From NCBI RefSeq assembly GCF_002939305.1, contig NZ_MVDI01000003.1, positions 1 to 64,000 on the forward strand: a stretch of DNA of 64,000 bases, read 5' to 3'. The notes under the pieces are model-generated. The model was not told the DNA's origin. It saw only the letters and a list, made by a program, of their open reading frames with translations, and did not search any database. Position numbers and translations under genes: made by a program. This document shows, piece after piece, positions 57,578 through 64,000 of this stretch. Positions within the stretch are counted from its first letter, which is position 1; every line of letters begins with the position of its first letter. Source of the DNA: Chroococcidiopsis sp. TS-821 (GTDB lineage: Bacteria > Cyanobacteriota > Cyanobacteriia > Cyanobacteriales > Chroococcidiopsidaceae).

Positions 57578-57730
57578 ATGGTGAGAAATCTAGGTTCTGG
57601 CAAAGGATTGCAGAAAAATGGATTTGTTCAAGAAGGAGTGTTACGCCAGTGAGTCTAAAAGTGAGGAGTCTTTGAAGATGTCAAGCTATGCGCAATTCTG
57701 CGAAGTGACTGGCAAGAGAAAGTAGCATAA
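57578..57730 (+). pseudogene. C-terminal remnant of a GNAT (RimJ-type) acetyltransferase
   Basis: A single plus-strand frame reads NLGSGKGLQKNGFVQEGVLR, then three stop codons within five codons, and GVFEDVKLCAILRSDWQEKV, ending at TAA 57728. This is the conserved end of RimJ/RimL-like N-acetyltransferases (NxxSxxxLxKxGFxxEG...LRxxW). The N-terminal two-thirds are absent. It lies back-to-back with the decayed vapBC pair. Confidence 0.7.
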
Positions 57731-57738
57731 CGCTAGGG

Positions 57739-59040
57739 TTGATATGTAAAATCGTAGACCGAGAGGAAATTTCAGGTAAATTGCAACCGTTAATCGTTGT
57801 TATTGGAGGAGGCGCAGCGGGTTTTTTTGGTGCGATCGCCTGCGCGCAAGCTCATCCACATACCCAAGTCATCATTTTAGAAGCAAGTCATCAACCATTA
57901 GCCAAAGTGCGTGTCTCTGGTGGTGGAAGATGTAATGTCACTCATGCGTGTTTTGAACCAGCCGCCTTAGTACAAAATTATCCGCGAGGTGGTAAAGCTT
58001 TACGTGGAGCATTTACGCGTTTTCAAAGCCGCGATACTGTTAATTGGTTCGCCGCACAAGGAGTCAAACTGAAAACTGAAGCTGATGGCAGAATGTTTCC
58101 TGTCACCGATGACTCGGCGACGATCGTTGATTGTTTGATGCAAAAGGCGATCGCTTTAGGAATCAAAATTCGTACAGGCGCAGCGGTGGTTTCCGTTCAG
58201 GTACTTGATGGCGCAACTTCAAGATTTGCAATTCAACTGAAATCAAAAGAAGTGATTCTGTGCGATCGCGTATTACTTGCGACAGGTAGTAACAAAGTCG
58301 GTTATCAAATTGCCGCATCTTTAGGACACCACATTGAATCGCCTGTACCATCCTTGTTTACATTTAATATTCTCGATAAAAATTTACGCGAATTAGCTGG
58401 AGTGAGTGTCGATAGCGTCCGTTTAAGGTTAACTGTTGGTAGCCAAAAACTCGAACAAACAGGTCCATTGCTCATCACCCACTGGGGCTTAAGTGGTCCT
58501 GCGGTTCTCAAACTTTCTGCGTGGGGGGCGCGGATGCTGTATGACGAGAAATATCATGCATCTGTGACAATCAATTGGCTTCCACAGAGTAACCCTGAAG
58601 ATCTCCGCCAAAAGTTACTTGCCGTTAAAACCGAATGGGCAAAACGGGCGATCGCCAGTCACTGTCCTGTTGAATTACCGCGTCGTCTCTGGCAGTATTT
58701 AGTATCGCGAGTTGATATAGGTAGCGAAGACCGTTGGTCGGGAATATCGCACAAAAGCTTAAATTTACTCGTCCAAGAACTGACACAAGGACAATACTTG
58801 ATTCAAGGTAAAGGAGTTTTTAAAGAAGAATTTGTCACCTGTGGCGGTGTGAATCTTAAAGAAGTCAACTTCAAAACGATGGAAAGTCGGCTTTGTCAAG
58901 GACTTTACTTTGCTGGAGAAATCCTTGATATTGATGGCATTACTGGAGGATTTAACTTTCAAAGTGCTTGGACAACAGCTTGGTTAGCAGGTCAAGCAAT
59001 GGGAGTAACTGAAGACAAGCAAAGGAGCAGAGGAGAATAA
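57739..59040 (+). CDS. BaiN/HI0933-family flavoprotein (NAD(P)/FAD oxidoreductase)
   Basis: A 433-residue FAD protein. The dinucleotide motif is LIVVIGGGAAGFFGAIACAQ, followed by VRVSGGGRCNVTHACFEPAA, the HI0933 family hallmark. LLATGSNKVGYQIAASLGHH and LYFAGEILDIDGITGGFNFQ close the FAD site. The catalytic role is poorly known. The start is uncertain: no ATG precedes the motif, and TTG at 57739 or 57781 must serve. The last codons (EDKQRSRGE) fall in a 17-base dispersed repeat. Confidence 0.85.
   Translation: MICKIVDREEISGKLQPLIVVIGGGAAGFFGAIACAQAHPHTQVIILEASHQPLAKVRVSGGGRCNVTHACFEPAALVQNYPRGGKALRGAFTRFQSRDTVNWFAAQGVKLKTEADGRMFPVTDDSATIVDCLMQKAIALGIKIRTGAAVVSVQVLDGATSRFAIQLKSKEVILCDRVLLATGSNKVGYQIAASLGHHIESPVPSLFTFNILDKNLRELAGVSVDSVRLRLTVGSQKLEQTGPLLITHWGLSGPAVLKLSAWGARMLYDEKYHASVTINWLPQSNPEDLRQKLLAVKTEWAKRAIASHCPVELPRRLWQYLVSRVDIGSEDRWSGISHKSLNLLVQELTQGQYLIQGKGVFKEEFVTCGGVNLKEVNFKTMESRLCQGLYFAGEILDIDGITGGFNFQSAWTTAWLAGQAMGVTEDKQRSRGE
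59024..59040 (+). repeat. 17-base dispersed repeat at the flavoprotein 3' end
   Basis: GGAGCAGAGGAGAATAA at 59024-59040 is identical to 51593-51609. Here its TAA forms the stop codon of the flavoprotein, so the repeat supplies the last residues. It is followed by an ATTACGAATT stretch, similar in kind to ATTACGATTT after the other copy. Confidence 0.6.
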
Positions 59041-59106
59041 CTCATTAACGAATTACGAATTGGTATTAAGTGGTTCAATTAATTTTTGAAACTATACAAG
59101 TCAAAG

Positions 59107-60156
59107 ATGAAATTTAGCGAAGTTGTTGAAAAACTCGGTGAAGCTGCTGCCAATAATAGCCTTAGTCTTAATAAAGACTGCGACCCCGATCTTCCTGGGT
59201 TAGCACCGGTAGACGAAGCGACAGCAGGAACGTTGAGCTATATTGAAGGTGCCAAATTTGCCTCGCATGTTGCGACAACTGGTGCTAGTGCATTAATTTT
59301 GCCGCAAGATGAAGCTCTACAAACACAAGCACAATCGCGAGGAATTGCTTGGATTGCAACTTCTCAACCTCGATTGTTATTTGCCAGCGCGATCGCACTA
59401 TACTATCAACCGTTTCATCCTGCACCCGAAATTCATCCAACTGCAGTAATTCACCCTTCTGTCAAACTTGGCAAAGACGTTTATATTGGCGCGCACGTTG
59501 TCATTCAAGCAGGTGTTAGGATTGGCGATCGAGTCTGCATTCATCCTAATGTTGTCATTTACCCAGAAGTTCAAATTGGCGATCGCGCGATTCTTCATGC
59601 TAATTGTACCATTCACGAACGCAGCCAAATTGGTGCTGACTGTGTCATTCATAGCGGTGCAGTCATTGGCGGAGAAGGTTTTGGCTTTGTGCCTTCACCA
59701 ACAGGTTGGGTAAAGATGGAACAATCGGGCTACACCGTATTAGAAGATGGTGTAGAAGTCGGTTGCAATACCACGATCGATCGCCCCGCAGTGGGAGAAA
59801 CGCGGATTGGTAAAAATACAAAAATTGATAATTTAGTCCAAATTGGTCATGGTTGCCAAGTCGGTGCAAACTGTGCCTTTGCTGCACACGTTGGTCTAGC
59901 TGGTGGTGTGAGAATTGGCAATCAAGTTATTCTTGCAGGTCAAGTTGGAATTGCCAATCAAGTAAAAATTGGCGATGGGGCGGTTGCTTCTGCTAAAGCA
60001 GGAATTCATAGCGATGTTCCACCAGGAATGATTGTTTCAGGAACTCCTGCTGTGGCACATAAAGATTTTCTCAAAGCGTCTGCTATTTACACGCGCTTAC
60101 CAGAAATTTATCAAACGCTCAAGCAGCTGCAACGCAGTTGGAGTCGCAAAGAATAA
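59107..60156 (+). CDS. lpxD: UDP-3-O-(3-hydroxyacyl)glucosamine N-acyltransferase
   Basis: Adds the N-linked acyl chain in lipid A synthesis. The 349-residue protein has the uridine-binding N-domain (residues 1-110) and hexapeptide turns (VKLGKDVYIGAHVVIQAG). The catalytic-His block NCAFAAHVGLAGGVRIG (about 253-269) precedes a C-terminal helix. ATG 59107 is used; a TTG 21 bases upstream adds a non-family lead. It implies ordinary lipid A, so the KDO genes at 1-10 kb may serve LPS or a capsule. Confidence 0.95.
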   Translation: MKFSEVVEKLGEAAANNSLSLNKDCDPDLPGLAPVDEATAGTLSYIEGAKFASHVATTGASALILPQDEALQTQAQSRGIAWIATSQPRLLFASAIALYYQPFHPAPEIHPTAVIHPSVKLGKDVYIGAHVVIQAGVRIGDRVCIHPNVVIYPEVQIGDRAILHANCTIHERSQIGADCVIHSGAVIGGEGFGFVPSPTGWVKMEQSGYTVLEDGVEVGCNTTIDRPAVGETRIGKNTKIDNLVQIGHGCQVGANCAFAAHVGLAGGVRIGNQVILAGQVGIANQVKIGDGAVASAKAGIHSDVPPGMIVSGTPAVAHKDFLKASAIYTRLPEIYQTLKQLQRSWSRKE

Positions 60157-60345
60157 ATGTACCCTTAGTCCGACAAGTTAAGTAGGGTTATCCGCACTCA
60201 TTCATTGTTTATTTAGTTAGTATAGAGGTAAAGGTGCAAAAAAAACAGTATCAAACGCACCAATTTCCTACTTTTGTATTAAAAGTTCATTGTTGAGTGA
60301 CAAATTAATTCAGCGGTTTGTGCTGAGTGTGGAGGTGACTTAACT

Positions 60346-60864
60346 ATGGCATTAGTACATTGGCAACCATTTCAAGAAATCAATGCTTTGCGGCGTCAAA
60401 TGGATCGGATGTTTGACGAACTTGCAGGATTCAATCGAGAATTAAAAGGCAGTTGGATGCCTGCAATTGAGATGCAAGATCGCGAAGCACATATTATCTT
60501 ACGTGCTGAACTGCCTGGGGTAGATCCTAAAGATCTTGACGTACAAGTAGCCCGCGATACGGTCACAATTACGGGTGAAACTCGTCGAGACCAGGAAGTA
60601 GAAGATCGTGGATTTTGGCAGTCTGAATTCCGTTATGGTAAGTTTCAAAGAACAATTTCATTACCAGTAGCTGTTGAAAATGAACGCGTAGAAGCCAGCT
60701 ACAAAGATGGAATTCTAACTTTGACGCTACCTAAGGTTGCTGAAGCCATCAATCGTGTTGTACATGTTAACTTAACAGGAGATAAAGCAGCGATCGCTGG
60801 TTCTGATTCAATCCATACAACAGTAGATGTAACAAGTGAATCAGAAACTCAAAATAAAAGCTAA
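60346..60864 (+). CDS. hspA: Small heat-shock protein (Hsp20/alpha-crystallin)
   Basis: A 172-residue ATP-independent chaperone. The N-terminal arm MALVHWQPFQEINALRRQMD is the cyanobacterial HspA start. The alpha-crystallin domain (about residues 40-140) contains LRAELPGVDPKDLDVQVARD and FQRTISLPVAVENERVEASY, followed by DGILTLTLPK. A flexible Ser/Thr/Glu tail follows. The ribosome site GGAGGTGAC lies 9 bases before ATG 60346. A terminator follows at 60931. The symbol follows the Synechococcus name for this type. Confidence 0.9.
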   Translation: MALVHWQPFQEINALRRQMDRMFDELAGFNRELKGSWMPAIEMQDREAHIILRAELPGVDPKDLDVQVARDTVTITGETRRDQEVEDRGFWQSEFRYGKFQRTISLPVAVENERVEASYKDGILTLTLPKVAEAINRVVHVNLTGDKAAIAGSDSIHTTVDVTSESETQNKS

Positions 60865-60930
60865 CCTAATTCAGTAAGCGTACCAACAATCAAGCTAAGT
60901 TATTGTTAGTATTTTAATTTAAGGAAATTG

Positions 60931-60974
60931 CTGAGTAGTTACTAGATAACGTGTCATCTACTCAGTATTTTTTG
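60931..60974. terminator. Terminator between hsp20 and the CCG-domain gene
   Basis: An 8-pair perfect stem CTGAGTAG (60931-60938) with CTACTCAG (60958-60965), then TATTTTTTG. It follows hsp20 by 67 bases and lies before the end of the convergent gene at 61012. The T run fits termination of hsp20. Confidence 0.65.
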
Positions 60975-61011
60975 TTTATTTTCGCTACTAAAATATGAAT
61001 GTATTCGAAAA

Positions 61012-61914
61012 CTAAAAACCTAATTTTTCTAATAAAGGACGAGTAGAAACAATATGTCGTTCTAAACCTAATTCTTTAGGCTGAATCCCCAATGCTAAAG
61101 CAATTAACTGCGGTAAGTGCAATACAGGTAAACCTAGTTTTTTGCCAACGACTCTTTCGACTTCGGGTTGACGCGAGTCAAGGTTGAGATGACATAAAGG
61201 ACACGGCGTTACCATACAATCTGCACCAGCAGCCAAGGCTTCTTGAAGATGCATTCCTGCCATTTTAAAAGCTTGCGTCGTGGCATAGCTAGAAAGCGGC
61301 CAACCACAGCACTGAGTTCGTCCGCGATAGTAGATTGGTATTGCGCCGATCGCCCGAAAGATATTTTCCATTGCTTGGGGATTGTAAGGATCGTCGTAAG
61401 GCATTGATTTTTGGGCACGGAGTAAATAGCAACCATAAAACGCCGCGCACTTAATATTACTTAAGCGTCGCGACACGCGCTTTTCAATTTCATCTAAACC
61501 ATAATCGGAAACAAGTGCATACAGCAGGTGTTTAACAGTAGTGCTACCCTGATAAGGTAAACAACCTTGTTGCGTCAATAAATCGTTAACTTGTTCTAGG
61601 TAAGCAGGTTGAGTTTGCCGAAACTCTTTTAAACGTTCGTCAACACGACCAATTACACCTTGACAGGTGCTGCAATGTGTTAGTAAGGGTAGATTTAATT
61701 CTTCAGCAAGCGCGATGTTACGAGCATTAACAGTATCTTCTAGTAGTGGTGAATCTTCTTTAAATGTGCCAGAACCACAACACGCAGCTTTCTTAAGTTC
61801 GATCAGTTCAATGCCTAGAGCTTGAGTTAAAGCTTGTGTAGATTGATAAAGTTCTCGGCAAGCACCTTGCGCCACACAGCCAGGGAAGTAGGCATACTTG
61901 AGATGGAAAGACAT
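61012..61914 (-). CDS. HdrB-like CCG-domain iron-sulfur protein
   Basis: A 300-residue protein with two CCG domains of the heterodisulfide reductase subunit B type. The first is KKAACCGSGTFKED (about residues 41-54) with LLTHCSTCQGVIGRV. The second is RTQCCGWPLSSYATTQAFKM (about 202-221) with MVTPCPLCHLNLDSRQ. In cyanobacteria this protein often replaces the membrane subunit of succinate dehydrogenase, as in archaeal SdhE-type complexes; that role is remembered, not shown here. It has no hdrA or sdh neighbours. Confidence 0.85.
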   Translation of the reverse strand: MSFHLKYAYFPGCVAQGACRELYQSTQALTQALGIELIELKKAACCGSGTFKEDSPLLEDTVNARNIALAEELNLPLLTHCSTCQGVIGRVDERLKEFRQTQPAYLEQVNDLLTQQGCLPYQGSTTVKHLLYALVSDYGLDEIEKRVSRRLSNIKCAAFYGCYLLRAQKSMPYDDPYNPQAMENIFRAIGAIPIYYRGRTQCCGWPLSSYATTQAFKMAGMHLQEALAAGADCMVTPCPLCHLNLDSRQPEVERVVGKKLGLPVLHLPQLIALALGIQPKELGLERHIVSTRPLLEKLGF

Positions 61915-62142
61915 AAAAAATCAGGAAAACAGAACCTAAAAATTAGGACAAAAACCATCGCTTTTCTATCCTAACCCCTGAGCTTTCTGTCGTTAGTTCG
62001 CGATTCGTCTTGACGTGACAGTAGGAAAACAGACCCTATGATATGTTGAAGCGATCGCGCTTTTCGATAAGATAAATATGATTTTAAGCATATCGACCCG
62101 ATCGGGGGATTGTTTTTGCAACTGCTTGAGGACTTTATACTT

Positions 62143-62394
62143 ATGAGCGAAGCGGAAATTTTTGAAAAAGTCAAGAAAATTGTGACCGAGCAACTCAGTG
62201 TTGAAGCCGATAAGGTAACACCACCCGCAAACTTTGCGAACGATCTAGGGGCTGACTCGCTGGATACTGTTGAACTCGTGATGGCTTTGGAGGAAGAATT
62301 CGATATCGAAATCCCCGATGAGGCAGCGGAACAAATTACAACGGTGCAACAAGCGGTAGATTACATCAGCAATAAAGTGACGGCATCGGCTTAG
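62143..62394 (+). CDS. acpP: Acyl carrier protein
   Basis: An 83-residue acidic four-helix carrier for fatty-acid synthesis. The phosphopantetheine Ser39 lies in [20 protein letters not shown], followed by [13 protein letters not shown] as in all AcpP. ATG 62143 is the natural start; an ATG at 62110 would add an unlikely [10 protein letters not shown] lead. It is followed after 135 bases by fabF, a standard pairing. Confidence 0.97.
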   Translation: MSEAEIFEKVKKIVTEQLSVEADKVTPPANFANDLGADSLDTVELVMALEEEFDIEIPDEAAEQITTVQQAVDYISNKVTASA

Positions 62395-62529
62395 GCGTGA
62401 ACCACATATTTAATGGCGCGAAGTACGCAACCGCCCTTTTCGAGAGGAAATCGTAGTACGCGCCAATTCTCAAAACTAGCAATTCATTTGTTCTGCGTTA
62501 TTCAGTCAGAAAGCTGGCTCAACTGAAGT

Positions 62530-63783
62530 ATGACAGATAAGGAAAAAAAACGTGTTGTCGTCACAGGAATCGGCGCGATTACGCCAATTGGCAATACTCC
62601 AGCTGAGTACTGGGACGGGTTGCTCAATGGACGTAGTGGCATAGGTCCGATTACCTTGTTCGATGCCTCCCACCACAAATGCCGCATTGCCGGTGAAGTC
62701 AAAGGATTCAATCCCCACGATTACCTTGACAGCAAAGATGCCAAGCGTATGGACCGGTTTGCTCAATTGGCAGTGTCAGCCAGTTTACAAGCGCTTGCAG
62801 ACGCACAGTTTGTCATTAATGAACTGAACGCAGAACAAGTGGGCGTTATTATTGGAACTGGCATCGGTGGCATTAAGGTCTTAGAAGACCAACAAACGGT
62901 ATATCTCAATCGCGGTCCGGATCGCTGTAGCCCATTTATGGTGCCGATGATGATCGCGAACATGGCAGCAGGATTAACTGCAATTCATATCGGTGCTAAA
63001 GGTCCAAATACGTGTCCTGTCACCGCGTGTGCTGCGGGTTCTAACGCTGTGGGCGATGCATTTCGGATGATTCAGCGCGGTTATGCGCAAGCGATGATCT
63101 GTGGGGGTGCCGAAGCAGCAGTGACGCCGTTATCCGTTGCAGGCTTCGCTGCAGCCCGAACGCTATCAATGCGCAATGACGATCCTGCGCGCGCGAGTCG
63201 TCCTTTCGATCGCGATCGCGACGGATTTGTCATGGGAGAAGGTGCGGGAATTCTACTATTAGAAGAACTCGAACACGCCCGCAGCCGCGGCGCGCGGATT
63301 TATGCGGAAATTATCGGCTACGGCATGACGTGTGATGCGTATCATATGACATCACCTGTACCAGGTGGTGAAGGTGCGACACGAGCGATTCAACTTGCGT
63401 TGAAAGATGCATTGTTGAATCCAACGCAGGTCGACTACATCAACGCGCACGGTACGAGTACCGCGATGAATGACACTACAGAAACTGCCGCGATGAAAAA
63501 AGCATTGGGCGACCATGCATACAAAGTCGCAATTAGCTCAACAAAGTCGATGACTGGACATTTATTAGGCGGTTCGGGAGGTATCGAAGCGGTGGCAACT
63601 GTATTGGCGATCGTGCATGACCAAATTCCACCGACTATTAATTTAGAAAATCCCGATCCAGAATGTGACTTGGATTACGTACCTAACGTTGCTCGCGCTC
63701 AACGAGTCGATGTTGCTTTATCAAATTCGTTTGGTTTTGGCGGGCACAATGTAACTTTGGTATTTCAGAAGTTTACAGGCTAG
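62530..63783 (+). CDS. fabF: 3-oxoacyl-ACP synthase II (KAS II)
   Basis: Elongates acyl-ACP with malonyl-ACP. The 417-residue thiolase-fold enzyme has the active-site Cys167 in CPVTACAAGSNAVGDAF, the first His in DYINAHGTSTAMNDTTE and the second in SSTKSMTGHLLGGSG; GFGGHNVTLVF closes the C-terminus. With acpP it forms the usual cyanobacterial pair. In cyanobacteria transketolase commonly follows, but the window ends first. Confidence 0.97.
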   Translation: MTDKEKKRVVVTGIGAITPIGNTPAEYWDGLLNGRSGIGPITLFDASHHKCRIAGEVKGFNPHDYLDSKDAKRMDRFAQLAVSASLQALADAQFVINELNAEQVGVIIGTGIGGIKVLEDQQTVYLNRGPDRCSPFMVPMMIANMAAGLTAIHIGAKGPNTCPVTACAAGSNAVGDAFRMIQRGYAQAMICGGAEAAVTPLSVAGFAAARTLSMRNDDPARASRPFDRDRDGFVMGEGAGILLLEELEHARSRGARIYAEIIGYGMTCDAYHMTSPVPGGEGATRAIQLALKDALLNPTQVDYINAHGTSTAMNDTTETAAMKKALGDHAYKVAISSTKSMTGHLLGGSGGIEAVATVLAIVHDQIPPTINLENPDPECDLDYVPNVARAQRVDVALSNSFGFGGHNVTLVFQKFTG

Positions 63784-64000
63784 GGTAAGGAAACTTGAGT
63801 TTTGTGCCTCGCGGTTTCGCACGCTTAGTAGGGAAAAGATAAAATCGCAGGTGTCTGGAAGTATCTCATAGCGCGATCGCCTTTGTACTTACCCTCTGAA
63901 CTATGTTAAATGCGATGTTTTTGACGTCAGTAATCCTGCGATATATTTCCCTAATTGATACCAAGCAATGCGGCGACCGGCGCTCAACTCAGTTTTTAAG
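63784..64000 (+). other. Right-edge spacer
   Basis: 217 bases with no recognised gene, containing a HIP1 site near 63875. No promoter, repeat or RNA stands out. The next gene must begin outside the window. Confidence 0.3.

Overview
The window is cyanobacterial chromosome. Three things support this: the very frequent palindrome GCGATCGC (HIP1), a chlL/chlN pair for dark chlorophyll synthesis, and many families typical of cyanobacteria (DUF5331 between chlL and chlN, a NIL-domain ferredoxin, a Cph2-like phytochrome, a Trp-rich TIGR02450 protein). Gene style and order suggest a filamentous or Chroococcidiopsis/Gloeocapsopsis-like lineage, but the species cannot be fixed from the sequence alone. 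All functional calls come from reading motifs and remembered family features; no database search was run.

From 1 to about 34.8 kb lies one long surface-polysaccharide region, all on the plus strand. It has the complete set for making CMP-KDO (kdsD 1380, kdsB 3497, kdsA 8760, kdsC 9596). It also has about eleven glycosyltransferases of several folds, one of them polysialyltransferase-like and directly after kdsC. A WcaJ-type priming phosphosugar transferase, three left-handed beta-helix acyltransferases, a HepA/MsbA-type ABC exporter and an RmlC-type epimerase are present. A GMC oxidoreductase, a 2OG-Fe(II) oxygenase, a secreted glycoside-hydrolase-like protein, an alpha/beta esterase and an SGNH hydrolase could tailor or trim the product. 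No recognisable Wzx or Wzy is in the window. Inside this region (24.07-28.74 kb) is a compact three-gene cassette: an MIO aromatic ammonia-lyase (PAL family), an AMP-forming acyl-CoA ligase, and a free-standing carrier-protein/thioesterase fusion. I infer that it makes and activates a cinnamoyl- or coumaroyl-type acid. This is the most unusual system in the window.

From 34.8 to 44.8 kb come mixed genes on both strands: a secreted NTF2-like protein, murG, a PAPS-type sulfotransferase, a CNNM/CBS membrane protein, a TxlA/HCF164-like thioredoxin, a NIL-ferredoxin, a DUF3616 protein, a cyanobacterial hypothetical and a CHAD protein. Two truncated genes (Uma2 and an HTH regulator) abut convergent neighbours here.

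From 44.8 to 64 kb are chlL-DUF5331-chlN; a large phytochrome with GGDEF and EAL domains; clpB; an SRPBCC protein; a stress/ChaB protein; a strip of decayed genes (vapBC and a GNAT acetyltransferase, 56.96-57.73 kb); a BaiN/HI0933-type flavoprotein; lpxD; hsp20; an HdrB-like CCG protein; and acpP-fabF. Several intrinsic-terminator-like hairpins and short dispersed repeats lie between genes. No rRNA, tRNA, CRISPR array, intact insertion sequence or phage gene was recognised.
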